A stretch of 64,000 nucleotides of DNA from Alteromonas sp. BMJM2 (lineage in GTDB: Bacteria > Pseudomonadota > Gammaproteobacteria > Enterobacterales > Alteromonadaceae). The stretch is from positions 124,001 to 188,000 of the forward strand of contig NZ_JAPVOT010000008.1 of the NCBI RefSeq assembly GCF_027257845.1. The letters are read 5' to 3'. The notes beneath the pieces are model-generated. The model was not told the DNA's origin. It made no database searches and was given only the letters and a program-made list of their open reading frames with translations. The translations under genes and the position numbers were made by a program. Below, in pieces: positions 8,014 through 18,945 of the stretch. Position 1 is the stretch's first letter. Each line of letters starts with the position of its first letter.

Positions 8014-9021
8014 TTATAACGCGTTTACGATACGTTTAACGAGCGATGGACCTTGATAAATAAAGGCCGAGTATAACTGGACCAAGGATGCACCAGCATC
8101 TAGGCGTGCCTGAGCAGACTCAGGCGAATCTATACCCCCTACGCCGATAATAGGCATAGCTTTGTCCAATGCTTTATTTAATTTCTTGGTTACTTGTAAA
8201 CTCATGTCAGTCATCACTGAACCGCTAAGCCCGCCCATTTCATTAGCATGGGCTAAACCTTGCACTGCATCACGAGACAGCGTTGTATTCGTGGCAATGA
8301 CCCCATCCATTTTGCTGTTCATCAAAGATACCGCAATACTGTTTATCTCTTCATCGCTCAAATCAGGGGCGATTTTAATGAACATGGGCACATATTTACT
8401 GTGTGTCTGCGTTAGCGTTTCTTGAGCGGCTTTAAGACCTACAAGCAGTGAGTCTAATGCTTCGCCGTACTGTAGATTTCGTAGCCCTGGCGTATTAGGC
8501 GACGAAATATTGATTGTGATATAGCTGGCGTACGGATAAACCTTGTTTAGGCAAATAAGGTAATCTTCTAGAGCCTTGGCGTCTTCGGTATCTTTATTTT
8601 TACCAATATTGATGCCGATGGGACCTTTGAATTTGGCTTCTTTCACTTGTTCAATCAGGTGGTCAACACCTTTGTTGTTAAAACCCATGCGATTGATAAT
8701 GGCTTGCTTTTCAGGTAGGCGAAATAAGCGTGGCTTAGGGTTACCCGGCTGTGGACGAGGCGTAACGGTGCCAATCTCAACAAAGCCAAAGCCCATGCTT
8801 GAGAATGCATCTATGCAATCACCGTTTTTGTCTAACCCTGCAGCAAGACCCACTGGGTTATCAAACTTAATTCCTGCTACCGTCACTGGTTTTGCAATAG
8901 GCGTGGTGCTGTACATCCATTTCAGCGGTGTATGTTGCGTTTTATTCAGCCAGTTAATAGTAAGATCGTGGCTTTTTTCAGGTTCACACTGAAGGAGCAG
9001 CTTTTGCACTAAAGATTGCAT
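8014..9021 (-). CDS. pyrD: Dihydroorotate dehydrogenase (quinone), class 2
   Basis: PyrD oxidises dihydroorotate to orotate in pyrimidine synthesis, passing electrons through FMN to membrane quinones. The 335 residues match E. coli PyrD (336). The N-terminal amphipathic helix region that binds membrane and quinone is present. [19 protein letters not shown] and NRMGFNNKG form the FMN pocket, [10 protein letters not shown] carries the catalytic serine of class 2 enzymes, and [12 protein letters not shown] with [12 protein letters not shown] is the phosphate-binding end. The gdhB terminator (9046-9070) separates it from gdhB, so its promoter must lie close to 9030. It probably heads the leftward run into rlmKL. 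Confidence 0.97.
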   Translation of the reverse strand: MQSLVQKLLLQCEPEKSHDLTINWLNKTQHTPLKWMYSTTPIAKPVTVAGIKFDNPVGLAAGLDKNGDCIDAFSSMGFGFVEIGTVTPRPQPGNPKPRLFRLPEKQAIINRMGFNNKGVDHLIEQVKEAKFKGPIGINIGKNKDTEDAKALEDYLICLNKVYPYASYITINISSPNTPGLRNLQYGEALDSLLVGLKAAQETLTQTHSKYVPMFIKIAPDLSDEEINSIAVSLMNSKMDGVIATNTTLSRDAVQGLAHANEMGGLSGSVMTDMSLQVTKKLNKALDKAMPIIGVGGIDSPESAQARLDAGASLVQLYSAFIYQGPSLVKRIVNAL

Positions 9022-9045
9022 GGGTATTCTAACGCTCGCTAATAT

Positions 9046-9070
9046 AAAAAAGCCCTGTTGAACAGGGCTT
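9046..9070 (-). terminator. Terminator of gdhB
   Basis: Read leftward, AAGCCCTGTT, a very short loop and AACAGGGCTT are followed by TTTTTATATT. It starts 23 bases after the gdhB stop codon. Confidence 0.85.
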
Positions 9071-9092
9071 AAATCATTAAGGTGCGTGTATT

Positions 9093-12000
9093 CTAATGGT
9101 TAGACTTCACGCTTAAAAGCATCAATTCACGTAAAGCGACAGAAAACTTCGCAAATTCGTGCGTTGTGCTCGTTTTAAACTCAGACATCATGTGATACCA
9201 GCGCTTTAACAACACTTGGTTGCTGTCTATCCAATCATCAAGAATTTGATCGGCATCTGCAACATCGGTGCGTGATTGCAGCAAGTTAGCGGCAATAGAA
9301 CGCTGCTGCCAATCCAGCTCTTCTCTATAAGATGCACGAGCAAGAGCTTGCCAATGGTTGCTTACTGCCTGATTATTGATTTGGTCAAGGAACCAATGCA
9401 GTTCCAATCTCGAACCAAGTTGATAATAAAGCTTAGCGACCACATCGGTCTCATGTTTATCAGCATCAACAATTTGTGCCAAATCGAAACTAGAGAACAT
9501 GTTCGAGAAGCTGGCTACTTGATAGGCAATATCATGGGGCACGTCTTGCTCGATATATTTCTGCGTAGTAGCCTCAAGTTGCGAATATTCACTTTCCACC
9601 AAATAGTGCTGAAGGTTCTTTGACAAGGTATCGAACGTACCGCGATAGTTTTCGATGGCGTCTTCTATAGACTGAGCTTTATCGCCGTGTCGAATATACC
9701 AACGGGCGCCTCTGCGCATAATGCGCCTTGCTTCATCAAGCATCGTAAGTTGAAGCTTGGCACAAATGACATTGTCTAAATCTTCGATACGGCTCCATAG
9801 GCTGTCCATATTAAAAATACCGTGAACAATTGCATAGGCGTCGGCAATTTCGCTTACGCTGGCGCCGGTTTCTTCCTGTAAGCGGAAAACGAAATTCAAA
9901 CCCATATCGTTAACCATATTATTGGTTAATTTGGTGGCAATAATTTCACCGCGCAGTGGATGCTGCTGCATATGTTCGTTAAAGCGGCTGCGAAGCACTT
10001 CAGGGAATGCCTCTAACAACAGGCGAGCATGATAGGGATTTTCAGTGATCTCAGTAATATTGAGCGCATCTTTCATCACCATTTTGCCGTAGGCAATTAA
10101 CACACTTAGTTCAGGGCGCGTTAAACCTTGGTCTGTAGCAACGCGATCTGAAATTTCATCATCACTTGGAATAAACTCAAGCTCTCTGTTTAATTGCCCT
10201 TCCCTTTCTAATCCGTGGATAAAGCGAAGTTGCTCTTTAAGCTGTTTTACACCAGCTAATTCAGTAATTGAAATAGACTGGGTTTGACGATAGCAATCTT
10301 TAAGCACAATGGCAGACACATCATCAGTCATATCATAAAGCAGCTTGTTGCGTTGCTTGATTGTAAGCTCACCGTCATTAACTAGACTATTAAGCAGTAT
10401 TTTGATGTTGACTTCGTTATCAGAGCAATCAACACCGCCCACATTATCGATAAAGTCAGTGTTGACTCTACCGCCGTTAGCAGCGTATTCAATACGACCT
10501 AGTTGAGTAACACCGAGGTTCCCCCCCTCACCCACAATTTTCGCCTGAACGTCTTTACCGTTTACCCGTAAGTCGTCGTTAGCGCGATCGCCCACCGCAG
10601 AATGTGATTCTTTAGAGCTCTTAATGTAAGTACCGATACCGCCATTCCACATTAAATCGACAGGCATCTTCAATACATTATGAATAAGCTCGTTGGGTGT
10701 CATGGTTTGTTGTCTAGTGCCTAACCATTTTTTCATTTCTGGGGTTAGCTTAATAGACTTAGCTGAGCGGTTAAATATACCACCGCCTTTCGAAATCAAT
10801 TTGCTGTCGTAGTCTTCCCACGACAACCTTGGGTTTTCAAATAAGCGCTGACGCTCTTTATAGCTGTCTGCTGCATTTGGATTAGGGTCGAAAAATATAT
10901 GTAGGTGGTTAAATGCACAGATAAGCTTTGTATGCTCAGATAACAACATACCATTTCCAAATACATCACCCGCCATGTCACCCACACCGATACAAGTGAA
11001 ATCGGTAGTTTGGCAGTTTACGCCCATTTCGCGGAAGTGTCGCTTAACAGACTCCCAGCCACCTCTAGCGGTAATACCCATTTTCTTATGGTCGTAGCCA
11101 ATGCTGCCACCTGAGGCAAATGCGTCGCCTAACCAAAAGTTAAATTCTTCTGCGATACCATTAGCAATATCAGAAAAGGTTGCCGTTCCTTTATCTGCGG
11201 CAACAACAAGATAAGGGTCGTCGTCATCTAGTCGCACTACATCTTTTGGCGGTATAATTTCACCGTTTACAATATTGTCAGTAATGTCCAACAAACTAGT
11301 TATGAAAATACGGTAGCACGCTTTTCCTTCCTCTTGAATAGCTTCACGACCTTGCTCCACTGGAGATTTCTTACAGACAAAACCACCTTTTGCACCAACG
11401 GGAACAATAACCGTATTTTTAACTTGCTGGGCTTTTACTAGACCAAGCACTTCTGTACGGAAATCTTCTTGACGGTCTGACCAACGCAAGCCACCACGGG
11501 CTACTTTACCACCTCTAAGGTGCACACCTTCAACCCGAGGGCTATACACAAAAATTTCGTACTTAGGACGAGGTAACGGCATGTCCGGAATAAGTTCTGG
11601 AAGCATTTTAAACGAGACATAAGACTTTTCGTTCTCAGACTCATCAAGCTGATAGAAGTTAGTTCTCAGTGTCGCTGACATCATATCTAAATAACGGCGA
11701 ATGATTCTGTCATCATCAAGATTATTAACGCCGTCTAACTGCGATTTAATATCGGCCAGTATTGCGTCTTCTTTTTTCTTGTTGCGTTTTTTATTCGGAT
11801 TAAAGCGCTGGTCAAAGAAGTCGACTAACAAGCGAGCAATGTCAGTGTAATTGGCTAACGTATTAGCAATGTAATCGTGGCTGAATGAACTGCCGGTTTG
11901 GCGCATATATTTTGCGTAGGCACGCAAAATAGTCACTCGGCGTCCGGTGAGATTTGCACCGAGAATTAACCGGTTAAACGCGTCATCTTCTAGGGTGTTG

Positions 12001-13931
12001 TACCACACTTTGGCAAACGCATCTTGAAACAGTATTTGGGCGTTTTCCATGTCGAAATGCTGCCCGCTTTTGTGCAGCATTTTGAAATCCATGATCCAGT
12101 TATGCTCACCACCTGAACACGTTATTTTATATGGGCTCTCGTCAATTACGCGTAACCCAAAGTTTTCCAGCATTGGCAGTACATCCGACAGATGGATGGG
12201 CTCTGCACGGTGGAACAATTTAAGTTTAACAATTTGACTCTCAGAGTCTTCTTCTTGGGGCCGATAGAACAACATATCTAAGGTATGTTTATCGTCTAGC
12301 ATCTCCAATTTACCCATGTCTACCAACGCTGCAGATGGCAGGTTGTGTTCCATGTAGCTGCGAGAAAATGCATTGCTATATTTACGCTCTAATGACTTTC
12401 CAGACGCCTCGCCGTGAGATGCTGAAATAGCTGACGCAAGCCTGTCATTCCATGTTTTGGTAAGCTCGATGATATTTTGTTCTATTTCCTTCACATCAAA
12501 TTCCGCATTGTTATCGTTAACTCGCGCTATGTAGTGTGTTCTTGCATAAACAGATTCAGAGAAGAAGGTTGTAAACTCCACCTCTTCTGATGCGTTAAGC
12601 GACACCTTTAATAGTTCTTGCGTCTCTTTACGCAACTGCGTGTTATAGCGCTCTCTTGGTACAAATACCATGCACGAGAAAAAGCGACCAAAGGTATCTT
12701 TGCGTATGAATAAGCGAGAAATCCCTCGCTCCTGCATTTGGAAAATACCCATGACAATTTGAGCTAACTCCTGTGCTGGCGTTTGCAATAGCTCATCTCT
12801 TGGGTAAGTTTCTACAATGTTAACAAACGCCTTGTATGCGTGAGTACCAGGCTCGAAGCCTGATAAGGCACAGATTAGCTGAATCTTTTCTCTTAAAATT
12901 GGCAGTTCAATAACGCTTTGGTTATAAAACGATGCCGAATACAGCCCTAGGAAGCGGTGCTCACCGACCACTTGGCCATTATTGTTGAAAACTTTCACAC
13001 CGATATAATCCATATACGCGGGGCGATGAACGCGAGCCCGAGTATTGGTCTTGGTTAAAATGAGGGGATTTTCACTTAACGCTTCACTGCGAGCTGAGGC
13101 TGGAAGCTTCGATAAAAGACGCTCGCGGTTATTGACGGAGTTCTTTAGTAAACCTAGGCTACTATCGTTTTTAGGGATCCAGCGATGGTCACCTTCTATG
13201 GCTTTTACATCGTAATAACGGTAGCCCATCATGGTGAAGTTATGATCGCCCAACCAGTTTAGAAAGCGATTTATCTGGTCTTTTTGCTCACCGGACACGG
13301 GCCAGTTAAACGATTCGCTGGTTTTAATTACCGTGTGCAGTGTGCTGGTCATATCTTGCCAATCAGCCACGGCCAGTGATACTTCATCGACCACTGAGTG
13401 AAGCTCTTTCGTCAGTATGTCGATATCTTTTTTGGAAGTTTGACGGTCAACTTCTATAAAAATAACGGTTTCTTTTTTCGCACCTTCCAGCGTTTTACCC
13501 TGCTCAGAAAAGCTTTCTACCTTGTTGCTGTTGTCACGCTTAATGCCTATGGGGCTGTGCAAAAATAAATGTGCAGTTATGTTCAGTCTATTCAGCGACA
13601 TTCGAACCGAATCAACGAGGAACGGCATGTCAGACACAATCACTTCAACAATAGTGTGGCTTGAGTGCCAACCGTGTTTTGCAATTTCTGGATTAAAGAC
13701 GCGTATATGGGGCGCAGAGTTATCGAATCGAGAAAGTGCATTCCATAAACTCAGAGTTGCACCGTAAAGATCGCTGTCGTTGCGATTTTCTAAATCATCG
13801 CTTGATATGTTTTTATACAACAGACGTCCGAATTGCTGCACAAGAGACTTCTGCTTCGTATCTACTTTTTTATCGATAAGTGCGAATACATTATCTAGCA
13901 GTACTGAGTGTCGCTGTGAGGTGACTGTCAT
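9093..13931 (-). CDS. gdhB: Large NAD-dependent glutamate dehydrogenase (about 180 kDa type)
   Basis: This enzyme deaminates L-glutamate to 2-oxoglutarate and ammonium with NAD+, feeding amino-acid carbon into the TCA cycle. The 1612 residues match the roughly 1600-residue bacterial class (Pseudomonas GdhB type). A long N-terminal regulatory region, with segments such as [20 protein letters not shown] that look ACT-like, precedes the catalytic part. There [18 protein letters not shown] and [13 protein letters not shown] carry the substrate-binding Lys residues, and [15 protein letters not shown] with [15 protein letters not shown] belongs to the dinucleotide domain. A C-terminal helical region of about 500 residues follows. 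AAAGG lies 7 bases before the ATG. It is monocistronic, with hairpin terminators on both sides. I recall gdhB next to pyrD in Vibrio relatives too. Confidence 0.95.
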   Translation of the reverse strand: MTVTSQRHSVLLDNVFALIDKKVDTKQKSLVQQFGRLLYKNISSDDLENRNDSDLYGATLSLWNALSRFDNSAPHIRVFNPEIAKHGWHSSHTIVEVIVSDMPFLVDSVRMSLNRLNITAHLFLHSPIGIKRDNSNKVESFSEQGKTLEGAKKETVIFIEVDRQTSKKDIDILTKELHSVVDEVSLAVADWQDMTSTLHTVIKTSESFNWPVSGEQKDQINRFLNWLGDHNFTMMGYRYYDVKAIEGDHRWIPKNDSSLGLLKNSVNNRERLLSKLPASARSEALSENPLILTKTNTRARVHRPAYMDYIGVKVFNNNGQVVGEHRFLGLYSASFYNQSVIELPILREKIQLICALSGFEPGTHAYKAFVNIVETYPRDELLQTPAQELAQIVMGIFQMQERGISRLFIRKDTFGRFFSCMVFVPRERYNTQLRKETQELLKVSLNASEEVEFTTFFSESVYARTHYIARVNDNNAEFDVKEIEQNIIELTKTWNDRLASAISASHGEASGKSLERKYSNAFSRSYMEHNLPSAALVDMGKLEMLDDKHTLDMLFYRPQEEDSESQIVKLKLFHRAEPIHLSDVLPMLENFGLRVIDESPYKITCSGGEHNWIMDFKMLHKSGQHFDMENAQILFQDAFAKVWYNTLEDDAFNRLILGANLTGRRVTILRAYAKYMRQTGSSFSHDYIANTLANYTDIARLLVDFFDQRFNPNKKRNKKKEDAILADIKSQLDGVNNLDDDRIIRRYLDMMSATLRTNFYQLDESENEKSYVSFKMLPELIPDMPLPRPKYEIFVYSPRVEGVHLRGGKVARGGLRWSDRQEDFRTEVLGLVKAQQVKNTVIVPVGAKGGFVCKKSPVEQGREAIQEEGKACYRIFITSLLDITDNIVNGEIIPPKDVVRLDDDDPYLVVAADKGTATFSDIANGIAEEFNFWLGDAFASGGSIGYDHKKMGITARGGWESVKRHFREMGVNCQTTDFTCIGVGDMAGDVFGNGMLLSEHTKLICAFNHLHIFFDPNPNAADSYKERQRLFENPRLSWEDYDSKLISKGGGIFNRSAKSIKLTPEMKKWLGTRQQTMTPNELIHNVLKMPVDLMWNGGIGTYIKSSKESHSAVGDRANDDLRVNGKDVQAKIVGEGGNLGVTQLGRIEYAANGGRVNTDFIDNVGGVDCSDNEVNIKILLNSLVNDGELTIKQRNKLLYDMTDDVSAIVLKDCYRQTQSISITELAGVKQLKEQLRFIHGLEREGQLNRELEFIPSDDEISDRVATDQGLTRPELSVLIAYGKMVMKDALNITEITENPYHARLLLEAFPEVLRSRFNEHMQQHPLRGEIIATKLTNNMVNDMGLNFVFRLQEETGASVSEIADAYAIVHGIFNMDSLWSRIEDLDNVICAKLQLTMLDEARRIMRRGARWYIRHGDKAQSIEDAIENYRGTFDTLSKNLQHYLVESEYSQLEATTQKYIEQDVPHDIAYQVASFSNMFSSFDLAQIVDADKHETDVVAKLYYQLGSRLELHWFLDQINNQAVSNHWQALARASYREELDWQQRSIAANLLQSRTDVADADQILDDWIDSNQVLLKRWYHMMSEFKTSTTHEFAKFSVALRELMLLSVKSNH

Positions 13932-14055
13932 TTGTTAACCTTTTAGTAATATCGTAAGTGCTGAAAACCTTTGTATTTTCTCTAATAAAGCGGCTTATTA
14001 AAAGCCCCTTTTTAACCTTATATTAACAGCATAGATAACTATGCAGAAAACACCT

Positions 14056-14084
14056 AAAAAAAGGGCCTAAAGGCCCTTTTTTTT
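14056..14084 (-). terminator. Terminator of the RND/DUF1302 cluster
   Basis: AAAAAAAGGGCCT and AGGCCCTTTTTTT form a near-perfect stem with a minimal loop and T runs on both sides. It lies about 20 bases past the stop of the RND permease gene and could also act rightward. Confidence 0.85.
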
Positions 14085-14105
14085 GATTAGCTATGCAAAA
14101 ATAAT

Positions 14106-16424
14106 TTATGCACCAGGGTCATTTTTGTTCCACCAGAGGAACCTAGCTAACGCTGGTAGTACAATTATTGCACCAAGCATGTTAACAACGAACATAAATG
14201 TGAGCAGTATTCCCATATCCATTTGGAATTTGAGCGATGAGAATACCCATGTGCTAACGCCAATTGCTAACGTTACCCCGGTAAATAACACCGCACTGCC
14301 GCGCTCTTTAAGCGCTGCGAAATAGGCTTCTTGTACCGTTGCACCCTGCTTCAACATAAGGCTCTTGGTCGATAGTATATAAATACCATAGTCCACCCCT
14401 ATTCCCACACCCAGTGCGATAACTGGTAAGGTAGAGACGGTGAGACCAATTTGCAGATAGGTCATCAATGCTTGGGCCAGCACCGACACTACGTAAAGCG
14501 GTATAACAACCACTAATGTAGCGCGTATTGAACGGAAGCTGATTAAGCATAAAGCGATGACCGCACCGAATACATATAGCATCATTGGATCTTGCGCTTC
14601 GCTAACCGCTTCGTTCGTTGCAGCCATAACACCCACCGGACCAGACGCTAAGCTAAACTTCATATCGTCAGTTTCATATTCTGTACGATAATCTTTAACC
14701 GCATCAACAACGCGAGAGATAGTTTCTGCCTTGTGATCTTCCATAAATAGAATGATGGGCATCACAGAGCAATCGCCGTTTAACAGACCTGATGATGTAG
14801 GTATACGAGATATAGCTTGAACCAATGTTTGTTGGTTTCGTGGAATAACCTGCCACTTCACATTGCCTTCGTTGTAACCCGCATTCACAATTTTTGCGAC
14901 TGACGCTAGAGACACTGCAGACTGAACGCCTTTGGTATTCTCCATTTTCCACTGGAAGTCGTCCATGGCTTTCATGACATTGTGTGATGTACACGCTTCA
15001 GGCGTGGTTTCTACCAAAATAGAAATGTAGTCAACGGTCACTTCGTATTTATCGGTAATTAAGAAGGTGTCTTGGTTATACCGAGAGTCTTCGTGAAGCG
15101 CTGGTGCACCGGCATGTAAATCACCGATTTTCATTTTTTGCGCTTGGAATTGACCAAACATAAATAAGATAGCGGTAATTATTAATATAATTGCAGCGGG
15201 TTTCTTACGTGAACAAGCAGCAATCATATCCCAGAACTTACTGTTAGCTTTTTCCTTGCCAGCAAACTTTTCTACATAGCGTTCGTCAAGCTTCAAGAAG
15301 CTCATCAATACAGGAAGTAACAGTAAGTTAGTTAAAATAATAACCGCTACACCCATACTCGCTGTAATCGCTAGCTCTCGGATGATACCAATATCGATAA
15401 CCAGAAGGGTCATGAAACCAACGGTGTCAGAGAGCAGTGCAATACCGCCTGGCACAAGTAAGCTTCTAAATGCTGCCATGGATGCTTTTTTAGCACCTAT
15501 ACCCGTTACCGCTTGTTTCTCTACTGCATTTATCATTTGCACACCATGGCTTACGCCGATGGCAAACACTAAAAACGGGACAAGTATAGACATAGGATCC
15601 ATACCAAAGCCGATAGAGGTGAGTAGACCAAGCTGCCAGATAACGGCAATCACAGAACACAGTAGTGGCAATACTGTTAACATTATGCTGCGAGAGAAGA
15701 AGTACACCATGATGGCAGTAATACCAATGGCGATGGCAAAGAATACCAGTACGTCTTTGGCACCATCGGCTACGTCTCCAATCATCTTGGCAAAGCCAAT
15801 GATATGAATCGACGTATCTTCGTTTTCAAATTGGCCGCGAAGCTGCTCTTCTAACTCTGCCGCAAGGGCTAGTGTATCGAGCGGTTCGCCGGTTTGAGGG
15901 TCAATATCTAGTAATTGCGCCGTCACCATTGCACAGCTGTAATCGCTTGCAACTTGTCGTCCAACAATATTGGCTTTTTCAATATTTGCCGCAACTAGCT
16001 CCAATGCCTCTGGGTTAGAGGAGTTAAAGTCTGCAGGAATAACTGGACCGCCAGCAAATCCGCCCTCAACAATTTCAGTAAATCGAGTAGACGGCGAAAA
16101 CAGCGATATCACCAATGAGCGATTGACGCCGTTGATAAAGAAAAGTTGGTCGTGCACATTTTTTAATGTGTCGAAAAAATTCTTGTTAAAAATATCATCG
16201 TTTTTGTCACATACAGACACAAGAATATTGTTTGCACCACCAAAATCTTGGCGATGTTCAATATAGGTCTGCATGTATTCATGATTAAGAGGAATGTTTT
16301 TTTCAAAACCAGCGTCTAATCGCATTTGAGAAGCTTGATAGCCCAGAAACACCGTTGCGATAGCGAATAGTGCTACCACAAGCTTTCGGTTACTGAAGAC
16401 TAATTTTTCGAGAAAATGGGTCAT
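14106..16424 (-). CDS. RND superfamily (MMPL-type) inner-membrane exporter
   Basis: This 772-residue polytopic protein has the RND/MMPL layout: a first membrane helix near residues 14-30, a periplasmic loop of about 180 residues, five or six helices, a second membrane-entry helix (about 405-425), another periplasmic loop, and a closing helix bundle. The central helices carry FAIGVSHGVQM and LGVGVDYGIYILS, equivalent positions in the two halves; the second DYG resembles the proton-relay site of MMPL proteins while the first half has SHG instead. Such proteins move lipids or hydrophobic molecules using proton flux. It is only half the size of HAE1 drug pumps and no adaptor or TolC gene is nearby. 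It starts 15 bases after the YCF48-like gene and ends the cluster. The substrate is unknown. Confidence 0.85.
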   Translation of the reverse strand: MTHFLEKLVFSNRKLVVALFAIATVFLGYQASQMRLDAGFEKNIPLNHEYMQTYIEHRQDFGGANNILVSVCDKNDDIFNKNFFDTLKNVHDQLFFINGVNRSLVISLFSPSTRFTEIVEGGFAGGPVIPADFNSSNPEALELVAANIEKANIVGRQVASDYSCAMVTAQLLDIDPQTGEPLDTLALAAELEEQLRGQFENEDTSIHIIGFAKMIGDVADGAKDVLVFFAIAIGITAIMVYFFSRSIMLTVLPLLCSVIAVIWQLGLLTSIGFGMDPMSILVPFLVFAIGVSHGVQMINAVEKQAVTGIGAKKASMAAFRSLLVPGGIALLSDTVGFMTLLVIDIGIIRELAITASMGVAVIILTNLLLLPVLMSFLKLDERYVEKFAGKEKANSKFWDMIAACSRKKPAAIILIITAILFMFGQFQAQKMKIGDLHAGAPALHEDSRYNQDTFLITDKYEVTVDYISILVETTPEACTSHNVMKAMDDFQWKMENTKGVQSAVSLASVAKIVNAGYNEGNVKWQVIPRNQQTLVQAISRIPTSSGLLNGDCSVMPIILFMEDHKAETISRVVDAVKDYRTEYETDDMKFSLASGPVGVMAATNEAVSEAQDPMMLYVFGAVIALCLISFRSIRATLVVVIPLYVVSVLAQALMTYLQIGLTVSTLPVIALGVGIGVDYGIYILSTKSLMLKQGATVQEAYFAALKERGSAVLFTGVTLAIGVSTWVFSSLKFQMDMGILLTFMFVVNMLGAIIVLPALARFLWWNKNDPGA

Positions 16425-16439
16425 TGCTTTTATTCTGCC

Positions 16440-17486
16440 CTATTTTAAATTCAACGTTTTAACGCCATTCGCTGAGACCGCGAGATTCAGGCCTTTGAAC
16501 TGCTTAGCATTAAGAATTGCAGCTTTATCTTCAATCTGAGACACCGAAATACCTTCCCCGGGCTTACAATCAACAGGATTTGCGTAAGGGTCGCGCATAC
16601 TCGTGGGTATTGGTCTGTTAGCCTTCACCATTTTGCCGTTGTTGCCAAGGGCATAAACAACAGAGTCTGAGCTAACAAGAATTGAATTTAGCGTACTGGT
16701 TGAGCACGTTTGAATATATTCCCACGACGATTCATTGTGATTAATGAACATATTGCCGCGCAAACCAACCGCTAGCACTGAATTATCGTCAAGTGGCTTG
16801 ATATCAAAAAACGAACCGGTGTAATCAACGCTGTAGCGTTCCCACGACTTGCCCATGTCAGTGCTTTTAGCCAATAAACCGGCTTCACCAGCAAGATACA
16901 GGGTATTGCCGTCTAGCGTAATGCGATTAATATGGGGAAGAATAGATTCCAGTTCTTGTAGATAAAAGGCTTCGTCTTCTTTTCGGATGTCTTCCAAATA
17001 TTCTCTATCGTATGGGTCTAGCAAGGTTGCATGGCGTTCTGCGTTCCATGTTTTTCCGCCATCGTCAGTACGGTAAAACAAGCCATATGCCCCTGCGGCA
17101 ACGCCCTGCATTTCGTCAAAAAAGAGCACGTCGAGAAACGGACGCTGTAAATCAGGTTGGTATTGCTGCACCTCCCACGATTCACCTTTGTCAGATGAAT
17201 GAATAATAACGGCGTCGTGACCTACCGCCCATATATTGTCACCGACTACGGTTGTAGCGGTAAGCGTTGATTGAGTTGGCACTCGTTTTTGTTCGAAAAC
17301 GTCTCCGTTTTCAGAAATAAGTACATGACCACGTTCACCGACAATAACAACAAACTGATCAGCGTCAATATCGAGCAGAACAGACTGTTCTACCAACGGT
17401 GCCATAAATGCTTCTTCAGCGATTGCAGTGCTTACGTTATTGACTGCAAAGGCGGCGGCAATGCACGCTGCAATGGTTTTTTTCAT
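16440..17486 (-). CDS. YCF48/BNR-repeat periplasmic beta-propeller protein
   Basis: The 348-residue product has a signal peptide (MKKTIAACIAAAFAVNNVSTAIA) and repeated propeller blades with Asp-box-like turns: HSSDKGESWEV, RTDDGGKTWNA, KSTDMGKSWER. These are typical of YCF48-like proteins, in plastids an assembly factor of photosystem II. In heterotrophic bacteria such proteins often accompany RND permeases, and here it probably works as a periplasmic partner. A GGGGGAATGG ribosome-binding region precedes the ATG. It lies between DUF1329 (79 bases upstream, separated by an attenuator-like hairpin) and the RND gene (15 bases downstream). Function is inferred from context only. Confidence 0.82.
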   Translation of the reverse strand: MKKTIAACIAAAFAVNNVSTAIAEEAFMAPLVEQSVLLDIDADQFVVIVGERGHVLISENGDVFEQKRVPTQSTLTATTVVGDNIWAVGHDAVIIHSSDKGESWEVQQYQPDLQRPFLDVLFFDEMQGVAAGAYGLFYRTDDGGKTWNAERHATLLDPYDREYLEDIRKEDEAFYLQELESILPHINRITLDGNTLYLAGEAGLLAKSTDMGKSWERYSVDYTGSFFDIKPLDDNSVLAVGLRGNMFINHNESSWEYIQTCSTSTLNSILVSSDSVVYALGNNGKMVKANRPIPTSMRDPYANPVDCKPGEGISVSQIEDKAAILNAKQFKGLNLAVSANGVKTLNLK

Positions 17487-17525
17487 ATTGAACCATTCCC
17501 CCTAATAATAATTGTCTGCAAACAA

Positions 17526-17551
17526 AAACGGTTGGCAAGTGCCAACCGTTT
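17526..17551 (-). terminator. Intercistronic hairpin (possible attenuator) between DUF1329 and YCF48-like genes
   Basis: An 11-bp perfect stem (AAACGGTTGGC with GCCAACCGTTT, loop ACTT read leftward) is followed on the leftward strand by TTTTTGTTT. It lies inside an apparently continuous operon, so it may terminate part of the transcripts or protect the 3' end of the upstream message. Confidence 0.65.
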
Positions 17552-17565
17552 GGTGTGTAAGCCGA

Positions 17566-18933
17566 TTAGCGCATACCTTCTCGTCGCAATGCTTGCGGCG
17601 TAAACTCAACATCTCGAGGACGTACAGTAAAGTCGTACATTTGCTCTTCGTTGTCTAGGCCGATGGCTAGATATCTACGAGAATTCAAGTCATGGTACGA
17701 ATCAAGTGTAGACCATTGAGTTGGTACTTCGTAGTAGTTTACACCATACGCTACTGCAACACGATATAGTTCGCCACGATTATCATACATATCAGCAACT
17801 TGAATCTGCCAGCTGTCTTCATCAATGAAGAACACACGTTTTTGATAGATATGGCGGAAGCCTTCTTTCAACGTAGCTTCAACCACCCAAACACGGTGTT
17901 TTTCCCAACGCGTCAAATCAGGATTAACGTGATTTGGCGTCAGAATGTTTTCATAACTTGCGTTATCAGAATGTAATGCATAGTTGTTATACGCTACGTA
18001 CATTTCTTGCTTACCAACCAAGTTCCAGTCATAACGGTTTGGCGAGCCATTAAACATATCGAAATCATCGGTGGTACGCAGGCCATCAGCCGCCGTTCCC
18101 GGTGTATCGTAAGCAATGTTTGGTGCAAGACGAACACGACGCTGTCCGGTATTATATGTCCATGCTTTACGTGGTTCCTTAACTTGGTCAACGGTTTCGT
18201 GAACAAGCAAGGCTGTCCCTGCCAAACGCGCTGGCTGAGTTACTTTTTGCTTGAACATAAACAACACGTTGTCTTCTGTTAGCTGTTCAGGCGTCGCATT
18301 ATCTTCTGCGTATTTAATGAGCAGCTGCTCATCAAATCCGATAACGTTATAGTCACCGCCAGTGGTAACCGCCGCTTGTCCGCCGTTACGTTGAACCGCA
18401 GCACCACGATAGCGAAGAATATGGTTCCAAATTGCCTCTAGCCCATTTTGTGGGATAGGAAAAGGAATACCAATCGCAGCGCCCTTAATACCATTACCAC
18501 CGTCTAACAGCTCAGCACGAGTGGCATTCGCTTTAGTTGCGTCATAAATATCCTGCGGGTTTGAAGCAGAGCGACGTGTCGGATATACCGGCATGCGGAA
18601 CGTCTCTGGATAGGTCTCAAACATTTTCATCTGCCCTTCAGACAGATACTCAGAATACTCTTTGTAGTTCTTTGCAGTAATTTCAAATAATACTTTATCT
18701 TCAGGGTACGGATCCGGGTGATGGTCGCCCACTGTATACCCTGCTGGTGCAGAAGTAATACCCCCTGTCCACGCCGGAATACTACCGTCTGCATTGGCAG
18801 CAACTTCACCACCGAGTGGGGTTAACTCTTTACCCAGTTTACCGGCTTCGGCATCTGTGACTTTCGCCATGGCGCTTGCACCAGATAAGGCAAGTGACAA
18901 GGCTGCTGCAATAATTCCTACTTTTCTAATCAT
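17566..18933 (-). CDS. DUF1329 family LolA/LolB-like envelope protein
   Basis: The 455-residue product has a signal peptide (MIRKVGIIAAALSLALSGASAMA) and a body typical of DUF1329, including GKELTPLGGEVAANADGSIPAWTGG, GQRRVRLAPNIAYDTPG, DDFDMFNG, YDWNLVGKQEMYVAYNNY, HRVWVVEATLKEG and QKRVFFIDEDSW. The family is assigned the LolA/LolB-like fold, a half-barrel that carries lipid or lipoprotein across the periplasm. No lipobox Cys is seen, so it is probably soluble. The ATG at 18933 is preferred over an upstream GTG at 18942. It follows the DUF1302 gene by 12 bases, and the two families are repeatedly found together. A role as a shuttle for a hydrophobic cargo is inferred. Confidence 0.88.
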   Translation of the reverse strand: MIRKVGIIAAALSLALSGASAMAKVTDAEAGKLGKELTPLGGEVAANADGSIPAWTGGITSAPAGYTVGDHHPDPYPEDKVLFEITAKNYKEYSEYLSEGQMKMFETYPETFRMPVYPTRRSASNPQDIYDATKANATRAELLDGGNGIKGAAIGIPFPIPQNGLEAIWNHILRYRGAAVQRNGGQAAVTTGGDYNVIGFDEQLLIKYAEDNATPEQLTEDNVLFMFKQKVTQPARLAGTALLVHETVDQVKEPRKAWTYNTGQRRVRLAPNIAYDTPGTAADGLRTTDDFDMFNGSPNRYDWNLVGKQEMYVAYNNYALHSDNASYENILTPNHVNPDLTRWEKHRVWVVEATLKEGFRHIYQKRVFFIDEDSWQIQVADMYDNRGELYRVAVAYGVNYYEVPTQWSTLDSYHDLNSRRYLAIGLDNEEQMYDFTVRPRDVEFTPQALRREGMR

Positions 18934-18945
18934 AAGTACCACTCT

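Noticed and set aside
15382..15807. 141-codon rightward frame inside the RND gene
   Set aside because: It is antisense to conserved membrane helices; the Ile/Thr/Ala pattern mirrors the hydrophobic helix codons.
16440..17486. Photosystem II assembly factor in a photosynthetic organism
   Set aside because: No other photosynthesis genes are present; YCF48-like propellers occur widely in heterotrophs, and context points to the RND cluster.
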